In this document: positions 9,657 through 19,915 of the stretch, piece after piece
Layout of the letters: every line of letters begins with the position of its first letter
Position numbering within the stretch: the first letter of the stretch is position 1
From: Stromatinia cepivora
Taxonomy: Eukaryota; Ascomycota; Leotiomycetes; Helotiales; Sclerotiniaceae
DNA length: 64,000 nt
Reading direction: 5' to 3'
NCBI GenBank assembly: GCA_014898415.1
Contig: RCTD01000006.1
Span: 620,001-684,000, forward strand
Made by a program: the position numbers and the translations under genes
Notes under the pieces: model-generated
The model's database searches: none
Seen by the model: the letters and a program-made list of their open reading frames with translations, nothing else
Told to the model about the DNA's origin: nothing

Positions 9657-10918
9657 ATGGCATCCAAACCTTATGAAGTTAAATGGGGTATCTTAGCAAC
9701 AGGAGGCATCGCAACCAGTATTCTATCGCCATTACCTTCCCAATCCTCAGAACTTCCTACTAACTATCACATCCAGCCTTCTGCAAAGACATTCTCTGCA
9801 ATCCCGCCACTCGTAACGTCCACGACATTCAACACACCATCATAGCAGTAGCATCTTCATCCTCCGCTTCCCGCGCCGAGACATTTCTCAAGGAAATCAA
9901 AGCTCCTCCTGGTATCAAAGCTTACGGTTCATATCATGAACTCGTCAATGATCCCAATATCGACGTAATCTACATTGCCACTCCTCACTCGCATCATTTT
10001 CAAAATGCCATGTTAGCATTACGTGCCAATAAACATGTATTGTGTGAAAAAGCCCTCACTGTAAATGCAGCGCAAGCTCGAAAGTTATTCGAGACAGCTA
10101 AAGAGAGGAATTTGTTTTTCATGGAAGCCGTATGGACCAGATATTTTCCACTGAGTATTCAGGTCAGAGAATTGGTTAAAAATAGAGAAATCGGGGAAGT
10201 GCATCGAGTATTTGCAGATCTCTCAATTGCCGAAGCCAACGACGATGGAACCCTTAACTTTCCCCTCGAAAACCGCATGGTGAATCCTGCATTAGCAGGT
10301 GGTGCCCTCTTAGATCTCGGCATCTACGCAATAACATGGGTATTTCAAATCCTCTACCATTGTCAACCCTGTTCATCTTCTGAGCGCGAAATCCCCAGCG
10401 TTCTCGCGGCAGTGCAGAAATATGACAAGACGGGTGTGGATGAACAAACGAGCATCATATTACAATTCCCCAAGAATAAAAGTGTGGGAATTGCAACAAC
10501 GGGGATGAGAGTTGCGACGCAACCGGATGCTCATAATCACGCGAGTAAAGATGAAGCTCCTACGATAAGAATTCAAGGCACGAAGGGAGAAATTCAAGTT
10601 TTTGGACCGGCGTATCGACCATTGAGATATAGTGTTTTTAAGAACGCGAATGAAGCTGGGGATTTCAAGGCGGTGGATTGTGAGATTCCGCGGGATCCCA
10701 GGAGGGGGGATTGGGGACATGGGATGGCGTGGGAGGCGGATGAGGTGGGGAGGTGTTTGAGAGATGGGAGGAAGGAGAGTGAGGGGTTGGATTGGAGGGA
10801 GAGTGAGGTTATTATGGGGGTTATGGATGAGGTTAGGAGACAGGGGGGGTTGAAATATAGTGAGGAGATTGAGTCGGATGTTTTTGATGAGAAGAGTGTT
10901 TTGAATGGGAAGGCTTGA
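9657..10918 (+). CDS. Gfo/Idh/MocA oxidoreductase (dihydrodiol / D-xylose dehydrogenase type), 400 aa
   Basis: Exons 9657-9717 and 9777-10918. The 59-nt intron (donor gtattc, branch ctactaac, acceptor atccag) joins in phase 1 to read GGIATTFCKDILCNPATRNV, the normal family sequence. This family binds NAD(P) through an N-terminal Rossmann fold (WGILATGGIAT) and oxidises sugars or trans-dihydrodiols; fungal members are usually called trans-1,2-dihydrobenzene-1,2-diol or NADP D-xylose dehydrogenases. Visible motifs are VIYIATPHSHHFQNA, HVLCEKALTVNAAQA (the family EKP read as EKA), FFMEAVWTRYFPL and GGALLDLGIYAITW. Full family length, no disruption. The exact substrate cannot be told. The 3' third is unusually G-rich (runs of ggaggg), unlike the 5' part. 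Confidence 0.88.
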
Positions 10919-12069
10919 TTTAGTGGGTGAGATGGATTGCACTCCGTATTTGATTTTCTGATCTATATATTCAGATCAATGTTCTTAAGTTCGCAAATTC
11001 CCGTCCTTGATTTTCCAATACCCTAGATAGAAATTACATTGCATTCCATTGAAATCATATGAAGCAGTGGAACAGCCAGCCCATGGATGTCTATTAGTAT
11101 CTCATATTATCGTCGGTTTCTCAAGATCTAAAACGGCTAATTTTGAACCTAAAGTTCCGCGGATATTTATGTAGTAAAGAATCTATATGATAGATAACCT
11201 CAATCACCACAAACAAATCCGCGAAAGCATTTACATTATATGCCCTAAAAAGCCAACGAAGTAGAGGGATTCATACATACAGGTAGTGTAACGTGCTCAA
11301 ATCCAAATACAGTACAGCAATAAGCACACCCATAATCTAACTCTTTCTCCACTCCATTCCAACTCCTGTATTCTCATCTGCCAGGAGTCAGGACATATCA
11401 GTATCTATCAGAAATTGTAGATTCTGCCCTAACTAGAAAGAAAAGAAAATGAAATAGTGAAATAATATCATCACTAACTGACAAATAATGTACTAGGTAC
11501 ATACATCATCTTTCTCCCAGCCATCCTGCACCTCTGCTCCCTTTATATATTACATTTTAGCTACCGGTGTTGCATTTTCCCGCCTTGATTCTTCATTAAA
11601 ATAACAATTAAGCGCGAAGCGCTAACTACAAGCTGTGGGTTTAGTTAAATATACGATTATTCGAAATCGAACCCTCAACGAGACGTGGATCTAGATTTTC
11701 GATATAAAGGGTATGAAGAGTGTAAAGGGTGCAATGACGACTCTTGGAATGCATTTAAATGGAGTATTTGCAGTGAAAAGAAAATATAAATTTCGAAGAT
11801 GAGTCTTACCTACTTAGTGGATTGAGTTACAACTTACAAAACATTTCAGATATCATTACCGTCGCCATCCGGGTTGTCGGGTTATCAGTTGAATCCGAGG
11901 ACGTGCTAAAGTACTTCCTTCACAACGGATGGGTATTGGGAGATAATAGCTGCACTAGGTAGGTATATCTGTCCTATTTGGAGCCAGGGGACTAATTATT
12001 ATATAATCTGCAAACCGCGTTCTCTGATATTTCTAGCAGAGTTCGAAAGCCCTGATCAGCCTGCTAACA
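10919..12069. other. Gene-poor intergenic DNA
   Basis: No coding signal was found on either strand. It contains a short C-rich patch and several CTAGGT/ACCTAG motifs. Nothing resembles a tRNA or other known RNA. Confidence 0.55.
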
Positions 12070-12072
12070 GCA

Positions 12073-12800
12073 TCAAACATGATAATCAAGATTCTTAAAC
12101 TCCTGAGTAGCTATTTCCAAAATTGATATGTATATATGAATCGGCTCGTTTGGAATTATAAAAGTGAGGGTCTTGGATAGCTTAGCTGTAACGATGAAGT
12201 GGTACAATTGTTTGAGATCGACAAATAGTCCAATATAACGGCAATGAGAGTCCTCATGAGACAGAAGGATCTCTTTGCAATGGGATTGTAGCACACAATA
12301 TACGAAGCATGTATCTGCTGGCCCCCTCGAACGTCAAAATTTCCACAAACCTTCTATATTCGAGCAGCAACCTGAGGTGCTTTACACAGCAGTATTTGCT
12401 TATTTCAGATGCTCTCAAGATTGAAAGTGCTTGATGACTTCTTGTGGGAATATGTCCGCGTGATGTTAGTCAATCATCCCAGAGAAGAAGCGAAATGTTT
12501 AGCATGTAAACTTACCACACATCAAAGTGTCTAAATGCATACCGTCGAAGAGATTTCGTACCAGGTTTTGAGTGCAGAGCCTTGCTACCTACTGAAATAA
12601 CAATTGGTTGGAGTTTAACTAGAAATATCTGAGTACTGCAGGGCAAGATTGAAATCGCCTTGAAGGGCTCTCCAGGGGTCAGTTTTGTTAATCCTTTTGG
12701 CCAGTCGTTTTGACTGAAGGAGGTGGCCAAAAGACTGAGAAGTTCACGCTGACTCACAAATTCATCATTGTTTGGAAGGATTTCTTAGGATATACATTGA
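12073..12800 (-). pseudogene. Possible uncharacterised gene or gene relic
   Basis: Two minus-strand open segments look more protein-like than their surroundings. The upstream one, about 12780-12512, reads ILPNNDEFVSQRELLSLLAT and ends LRRYAFRHFDVW just before a good donor (gtaagt). The downstream one, about 12330-12073, contains LLSHEDSHCRYIGLFVDLKQ and ends EFKNLDYHV. A plausible intron (gtaagt ... gactaac ... cacaag) lies between them, but the frames do not join cleanly: the best acceptor continues in a frame that hits TGA near 12256. No family is recognised and no convincing start codon is seen. It may be a degraded gene, a gene with unusual splicing, or chance. Confidence 0.3.
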
Positions 12801-15626
12801 CTCATTGAGTTAGGTTCTTGTTATTCGCGGTGCAAGCGGTCGCAAACCGCATCGGCAGGCATACTATATAATCACAAATGCAAGCGAAATTCATTGGGGA
12901 GGTTGTGCAGTGGTAAGGAGTGCAACCAGACTTCTACCACCTGAGATGCCCGTCCCGAGCCGTGGCGCTCGGGAATAATACCCCTCGGTATGCTGCCACA
13001 ATGCGAGATATGCATGTGTGAATGTAACAAATAAGGTACAAAATACAAATAATACATAGCTCAAGTAGATTTCGATGATTGGTGGATGGAAGAGAATGGG
13101 AGGGTGGTGGCATGGGTGAAGGATATATCAAAACAAAACGAAACAAAACAAAAGAGAAGCAAGAACAAGGTCTCAGAGTTTCGTACATCATAAACCTGAG
13201 ATGTTTAGAGCCCCCTAACATTTTTTTCCCTTCTCCCAAAGCCTTTCATTATCACCTTATAGCGAAGATTAAACTTAGCCGACGACAAAAGAACTAAATA
13301 CCACGAATGACAACACCGCGAAACATGAGCATTATTCACAAACACTCGCGCCTTGGGAATTGTCATTCTGTTTCTTGAGGTTTGAGGTCTCTCGTGTTGA
13401 AGCTATCGCTTGTGTGAAGCTTTTGATGGATCTTGGTTTGGATGGTTGGCGAGCATTAATTTGAACGTTTTGATGATTGGAAGCGAGAGTGGCGATGACC
13501 CGCTAAACTCCATTTAATTCACTATTGAAGAATACTTTCATGACAAAGCACTTCATAGCCTTGATGATGTTTCTATAGCATAACGATTGAATCTTAAACA
13601 ACTGTCTCTCGAACAAGAAATGACTACATGCTACAGCATTCGACCTTTCTTGGGACCTCAGACCATATACACTCCTCACCAGAGATATCATGCAAACGAG
13701 ATAGCGCATTATACGAACAAGCGGGGTAGTAATAGGCCAAATAGAAGTAGCAAGACCGTGCAAGTGTACGTAGATATTATACAACCTCTAGGTCGAAACA
13801 ACCAAGAGACTTCAAGATCTACCAACATGGCGTTAACATGTGACTATTTTCTCCTAGGTGTTATTTTGTGCAGAATAGAGTTTACGCTACCCCAGATGGA
13901 CTTTTTCATATGGAGGGGGCGGGTTGTCGCATGCAGCGGAGCGTCCAATCTAGGTCCAAAAAGGGTTCGCTTTGCTGCGGAAGGCGACAAGTAAGGATCA
14001 AGAAATGGTTAACGAGAAAAAAAGATCTAAAATACCAAGACCGGATGACAACAAGAGGCCGAGGACAAGAGGCAAGTTGCGACCTTTGGTATATCAAGTT
14101 CTCCACAAGTTTTCCCTAAGCTTTTCCTAAGCTTCTTATCGTTTTGAAAGCTTTGGGAAATATGATGAGTTGAGAAAGAAAGTTTCCGAGGAAACCGAAT
14201 AAGGGAGAGAGCCGGGAAAGCCGAGAACAATGACATACTATTGAATAGTAATTGGCAATAAATACCACGTAAAGTAAGCTATTCCTTTGAGTGTGACGTA
14301 CACGATTAGACGGCGAAAAGGGGCTGAGCGAATGCAAAAATAAAGAAGGTTTGTAGCACAGCACACGGCTTGTGTTCTAGAATTTGGGGGAAAAGAGAGG
14401 AACTATTGAGGGAAAGGTGGCAATAAAGCGATATCATTGGATAATAACACGAGTTACACTACTACAAACCTTGGCCGTAGCTCTTTTCTTGATGATGGGA
14501 ATGAAAGATTGAGGAATTAAACAATTTTTGTCAACCGTTATTAACGCATAGTGTTTTGTGTTTTGAGTGAGATAAGAAAAGGAGAATATGAGTTTCATCA
14601 CTAACCGACCAACCTTAGGCAATTGATTGAAGCTGGTAAGGTTATCCGAGTAATTTTGACACCTAGAGAGAATCAGAACCATAGAATTCATAGAATTGAT
14701 TTGAATTGAGATCTCATGACAATTATTTCCAAATAGGAAGGTATTCACATGCAGTAGACACTACCTATAGCTAAGTTGGTACTTCAGAATTGTCAAATCA
14801 TTGCTGATTATGTAAGGATTGAGACCAGCATGACCCAGTAAAGGAATAACAGAACAATTGAGGCTGGGACGGGGGGCGGAAATAATGATTTGTATTTTTT
14901 CTTTGTCCCACAATCTCCAGATTCTTGAATGCATATGGTTGGTAAAGTGCGTGCTGTACAGTAATCATTAAAAAGTCCTTTGGAATCATCAAGAACTTAT
15001 TTAGTTAATAGTTATGCCCCAGGCAGGTGGGCAGTAGTTATCATATTCACTCTTCTCCGAATTCCAACAGTTCCCGTGTTTTTATCTTATATCTACTGGG
15101 TACCTAGTATCTCATCAATACTTGAAAGCGACGACTTACTCCTCCGTATATATTATTTCTATCCCCCACAATATCATACATCCATAACCACGCACCTCCA
15201 CCTCCACCTCCACCTCCACCTCTACCTCCCCCTCCTCTCCCCACCTTATCGTCACATCGCAGAAACTCCAAAATTACATCAAGAAAGAGATCCATCAGCA
15301 AGGAAAGCCAAAGCCATAGAGTGATCCATCCGTCTTCTTGTCTTAAGTTCTAACGCACGGAGATCTGACTCTGCCGACACCGCACGCTAATCCAAATTAA
15401 ATTTGACTACGCCCTTCTTTTAAAACAGATCCCGCCAAGAAGAGAGTTTCACTTCAACTTATTTAGTAGTAGTAGTGGGAATGATCCCTCTCTACCACTA
15501 CTAAGGATATGTGAACTTTGATCAAAAGATTGTTGTTGTTCGACTACCCATTTCTCGTTTATTTTCCTTCTTGGGTGTTCTGTGTTCTTTTTCATTTCCT
15601 CACATTCATCTCATTTCATCTCAATC
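12801..15626. other. Intergenic, upstream of the RING-H2 gene
   Basis: Contains a hairpin-forming patch at about 12903-12976 (separate entry) and a (CACCTC)n hexamer array at about 15187-15231. The open frames of up to 135 codons around 13.6-14.1 kb have no recognisable family and are not called. The last ~600 bp before 15627 is AT-rich and presumably holds the promoter. Confidence 0.5.
12903..12976. other. Adjacent inverted repeats (possible structured RNA)
   Basis: Two stem-loops sit side by side. The first pairs GTGGTA with TACCAC around a 20-nt region. The second is a perfect 7-bp GC-rich stem, TCCCGAG with CTCGGGA, around an 8-nt loop ccgtggcg. It does not fit a tRNA cloverleaf and no A/B box was identified. 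Function unknown. Confidence 0.35.
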
Positions 15627-17311
15627 ATGTTTCCACCGGATATTGGAGGGAGCATGGCGAAATGCATATTGTCCCTCCTGTCCTTCGTCACTTTGGCCGC
15701 TGGGCAAACTACCACGCCATCTTTCACGCCCTCGAATGATACTTTACCGGCTAACATGACAACACCTGATATTCAATTGACTTTACTGTCTGGAACCAGT
15801 CTGCCCTTGGTCAGGAATATGTACAATGTTGCCCCGCTCACTTCCTTCGCCGGTCAGGGACAAGGCGTTAATTCTTTGGGTGTACGCAATATACTCCTAA
15901 TACTTATTGTCCATGTGTGGCATGAGAAAGATTGCTAACGTAGCATGAAATAGCAACTTCACTTCAACGGAACTATTACCATAAGAGACGCGACATCCGC
16001 GAGTAATTTATCGAGCACCGATATAGCATACATGAGCTGTGACCCGAACGAAACCTCCAACATCGATTCAACAGAAGCTATCATCATGGCAGGAAATGTG
16101 AAACCAAAGGCTGTACTGTTGTATAGCGTGTATTCCCAAGAGTGCAGTCTCACCGGAGATTCCAATTATGGCTCGATTTATACAATGGTGTCTGCCTCTG
16201 ATTCAATGGCTTTGCTCATTACTTTGCAAAACTTTACTTCCAGCTCATTGTTGGTTGCGAAAATTCAACAGAACGAAGACCCATCAAGCTCGCCATCACA
16301 GACTAGTAATAATGGAGGTCCACCACCAACCACGGCTGTTGCCATGAGCATTCTGTACAGTATTACTGGAATAATCACCTTACTGTTCTTGATAATCATA
16401 GCTTCGGGTGCTATCCGAGCCCACAGGCACCCGGAAAGATATGGTCCTCGCAACGCTTTTCCAGGAAGGCCCAGGCAAAGTCGAGCAAAGGGTCTTGCAC
16501 GTGCTATGTTGGAAACTTTACCCATTGTGAAGTTTGGGGACCCAGAACCGGGCAAACCTGGGAGTGGTGATATTGAATTGGAAAATGGCAGTGTTCATCA
16601 TGTTCCTGTTGTCACTGCAACAGATGCTACGACTGAAGATGTCCCCAGAGCTTCAAGCACTGCGGCAGTCGTTGCGGCTTCTGCACAATCTGGGATGGGA
16701 TCTGATGTACAGCCCAATTCTGGAGCCAACGAAGCTTCAGCAGCACCAAAGGAGGATGAGCTTTTGCAATGTTCGATTTGCACAGAAGATTTTGCTACGG
16801 GTGAAGACGTCCGGGTCCTTCCATGCCATCACAAATACCACCCTGCTTGCATAGACCCTTGGTTATTGAATGTTTCGGGAACTTGTCCATTATGGTAGGC
16901 TTTCTCTCTTCTTATTTCTGAGCACATACTAACTTTTGTAGTCGTCACGATCTACGACCTACAGCAACCCATGCCCAAAATGAAGATGAAGAACTTCCAC
17001 CACCACTGGATGCACATGAAGGAGAAACAGCTAGTGAACACACAGCTAATATTTCCGAAAACGGAGAGGCTGGGTCTGGTCACCGCGTTTCTCGTCTTAT
17101 GCATCTTCGTCATGCCCCCCCTGAAGAGAGCATTGCTACTCTTCGTGAGTTGGCGCGTGAGCAATCCCAGCAAGGAGGTGAAGTGTCAAATCAAGATGTG
17201 GCCGAAGAACAAGGCAGAAGAGCTGGACTTGCTGGCCGACTCCGAAGCACTTTTCGGATAAGAACACGGGCACAAGCAGCCTCCGCTACTGAACCTAGTA
17301 CGGCAGCATGA
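15627..17311 (+). CDS. Membrane-anchored RING-H2 E3 ubiquitin ligase, 521 aa
   Basis: Exons 15627-15881, 15954-16894 and 16942-17311. The introns are 72 and 47 nt, and the second restores the RING pattern CPL|CRHDL in phase 2. A signal peptide lies at the N-terminus (hydrophobic AKCILSLLSFVTLAAG, then a Thr/Pro-rich mature start). A lumenal region with several N-glycosylation sites (NLSS, NETS, NFTSS) spans residues ~25-200, followed by one transmembrane helix at ~214-238 (ILYSITGIITLLFLIIIASG). The cytosolic part carries a C3H2C3 RING at ~357-402: CSIC, 14 residues, CHHKYH, CIDPW, CPLCRHDL. The architecture matches PA-TM-RING ligases of the endomembrane system, which transfer ubiquitin from E2 to membrane cargo. 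The lumenal part occupies the PA-domain position but is divergent. The C-terminal tail is Glu/Arg-rich and probably disordered. Confidence 0.88.
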
Positions 17312-18177
17312 TATCGCCACTGTTACCTGATGTGATTCACCTCATCACAAAATTATAACGACTTTTTTCTCTTTACATTTATGAACTTGAGTAGTAACTC
17401 TTTATATCCGACATCCTCTACAATATTACGAAAATCAGAATACATATTCTTAAAAATTTAGTAGTGTCGGCGGATGAATGAATGACGGATGAAATGGTAT
17501 GGATCATATGGAAATGATGAATATGAATAGAGGGAGTTTTGGCGTCAAAATGAGTCTACCCCTGATTTTTTTACTGCAAGCGAGCATGGTTTGGTTTGGT
17601 TACTTTGGGTCGTGTCTTTTGATTCACTAGGATTTTGTATGGTTGGAAGACGTGGAGCACTGGAGTAGATGGTTAAGTCAGGAGTCGCAGAAGCTATGGG
17701 GGTTTTTTTCGTCCGTGGCTGCAATATGTGGTTATTGTATTATATGCTGCACAAGACATGATGTCTGTGTAAGGCAGGCTAGTCAAATACGATATTATGC
17801 CTCTCATCAATCATTTTCCTTGTATGATGCCGTACTTTACTGCCGTAGGAATACACCTTTTTTGGGAACCACTACATAGTAAGTCGATTTCAAAAGTGGT
17901 AACATTTTGAGGGTACGAACTGGATGCATGTAGTAATATTCATTTATTTCAATTAGACTGTTGGGTTGACATTCTTCCAAAATCTTGATCTTCCCAATCC
18001 AGTAGATGTCCATCTACATTTAATCCTCATCCTCATTCACGATCTCCCACTTTTCCTTCCCTCTCATCTTCACACCACACTCCTTATTCGCGTCCACCTC
18101 TCCGCCCTGAAAAAATCCCACGAATTAACTCCATTACTTGCTTACTTCCTAACATCTCTCCTTAAAATCAATTAAAA
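17312..18177. other. Intergenic between convergent genes
   Basis: 3' flanks of the RING-H2 gene (+) and LCL2 (-). No gene, repeat or RNA was identified. A short open frame at 17.64-17.88 kb has no family resemblance. Confidence 0.6.
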
Positions 18178-18632
18178 TCAAATCAACCCCTTCCTAGCCA
18201 ACTCAACCTTCCTCGCCGCCTCCCCAGCTTTAAATCCCCCCTTGGATATACAAATAGCGTTTCCATCCGCCAGCTCGAATTTCTCTTCGTAGATCGGGTG
18301 CGCGCATGGACAGTGATGGGGAACCGCGACGCAGGAGAGAGTGCCTGGACAGAGGTATCCTGAGCAGTGTGCTATTGGGGGTGTGTTTGTGTTAGTTGTG
18401 TTTTTATGGATGTTGTTTACTTTTGGAGATAATGGGGAGAAGGGGAGGAGGAGGAAAAGAGAAAATAATCACCTCGATCGTAATTATCTTGATACCATTG
18501 TGAATCGCTGGGTACGTCTTGTGGTTGGTGATGTTGCTGTTGTTGTTGACCGTTGAACATTTGTTCGAAGAATTGGAATTGGGCGGATACTCCTATTATT
18601 AGGAGGAGGAGGGAAAATAGTAGTTTCGTCAT
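18178..18632 (-). CDS. LCL2: Long chronological lifespan protein 2 family, 117 aa, secreted/ER
   Basis: Minus-strand exons 18632-18473 and 18371-18178, with a 101-nt intron (gtgatt...aatag) in phase 1. The encoded protein has a signal peptide ([18 protein letters not shown]) followed by [27 protein letters not shown], and after the junction [40 protein letters not shown] and [20 protein letters not shown]. This is the full conserved Lcl2 pattern, including its paired cysteines. The yeast protein is a small ER-related factor of poorly defined role whose loss alters chronological lifespan and ERAD. The gene is divergent from the mitoribosomal bL27 gene, 399 bp away. Confidence 0.93.
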
Positions 18633-19031
18633 TTTGGAGAAGTGAGTTTTGGGAGGACGAAAGATATGATGTGAACTGGTGAACTGGATAAAGAAGTATT
18701 GCTTGATAGCAGATAGTGATGGTAGCTTGATATTGACAGGTGGTGAGAAATTTTACGGGAGACTGTAAGATAGTGGGATGACAAAATTGAGGGGAGAATG
18801 TCTAATATTTGTATTCTAAAAGGAAGATTTTATGAGACAAGAGACTCTCATTCCCAATTACTTTATTTACTACATTATTTCAACTTTTTACAACATTTCA
18901 TCTACTCGACGCCCATAATTGAACTTCTCATAACCACAGCGCACACCCCACCTCTCTCGGTCCCCGTAAAAACATCACCAGCTTCATAAAAATATCACCA
19001 CTTCCGCAGCCCCAAACCACACATCCCCAAG
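18633..19031. promoter_or_regulatory. Shared divergent promoter, LCL2 / bL27m
   Basis: 399 bp between two start codons on opposite strands. The bL27m side is rich in CACC and AACCACA-type motifs. No defined binding site is claimed. Confidence 0.4.
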
Positions 19032-19915
19032 ATGTTACTCCAACGCCTGCAGCCTCCTTTACGAGGCGCCATAACCTCAATTACGCGCACCTCCTCCGCG
19101 TCGGCAGCAGAAACCCATCTTTGTGAGGCCCTCACAAATCTCACATTCAAAAAAACATCTTCATCTCCTCTTGCCCCTCTCATCGCCGTTCGTCATGCGT
19201 CTCACGCTGCACAAGGAGCCGTAAATAAAGCGAAAGATGGACCTGGAAAAAGATTGGGTGCTAAGAAATCGGGTGGTATGTCTTTTGCCCTCTCATTCCC
19301 TGAAATTCAAATGCAAATCACAGACAAATATACTAATCAATGGATATATGAACAGAACAATATGTAATTCCCGGTAACATAATATTCCGCCAACGAGGCA
19401 CCCATTGGTTCCCAGGCGATAATTGTGCGATGGGACGCGATCATACGATTTATGCTACACAACCCGGCTATGTAAAATACTACAAAGATCCCGAACGACA
19501 TCCCAAACGCCAATACATCGGTGTAGTTTTCAAGCGCGAACAAGTTCTCCCCCTACCACGGAACACTATTCGTCGGCGCCGTCTCGGTATGGAAATTGTA
19601 AAGATAGTCGAACCAGAGATTTCTCCGGTGGAAGTCGAGGTTAGCGTGGAGGGAGATGCAAATACGAGTGCGGAAACTCAGAAGAAGGAAAAGAAGAAGA
19701 AGGAGAGAAAGGGGGAGGAGGGAAGAAATTTACAGTTGAGACCGGGGTATATGTATCGAGAGGCTAATTGGGAAATTGGTCGGGCGGCGGAGAGGGCTAA
19801 GGTTAAGGTGCGTTTGTATAAACGGGGGGATAGGTGGACGGCGTGGAGGAAGGCGAATGCGAGGAAGACGAAGAATGCGGAGAAGAGGGGGTTGGCGGGT
19901 AGGAAGAAGAAATAG
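19032..19915 (+). CDS. MRP7: Mitochondrial large-subunit ribosomal protein bL27m, 267 aa
   Basis: Exons 19032-19275 and 19356-19915; the 80-nt intron joins KKSGG|EQYVIPG in phase 1. The protein is the mitochondrial homologue of bacterial bL27, which lies near the peptidyl-transferase centre. The first ~55 residues are rich in Ser, Arg and Thr and look like a mitochondrial presequence ending near RHASHAAQ. The conserved core follows: [13 protein letters not shown], then [20 protein letters not shown] and [14 protein letters not shown]. The C-terminal ~110 residues are a fungal extension with a Lys/Glu run and a basic end ([17 protein letters not shown]), as in yeast Mrp7, which is also much longer than the bacterial protein. 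A second divergent frame over the 3' end is a shadow. Confidence 0.93.

Noticed and set aside
12893..12990. Possible tRNA
   Set aside because: Hairpins are present, but there is no cloverleaf, anticodon arm or B box consensus.
13587..13994. 135-codon plus-strand frame
   Set aside because: No recognisable domain, no convincing splice neighbours, and overlapping frames of similar quality.
15104..15301. Gly-rich minus-strand frame
   Set aside because: Caused by the (CACCTC)n hexamer array.
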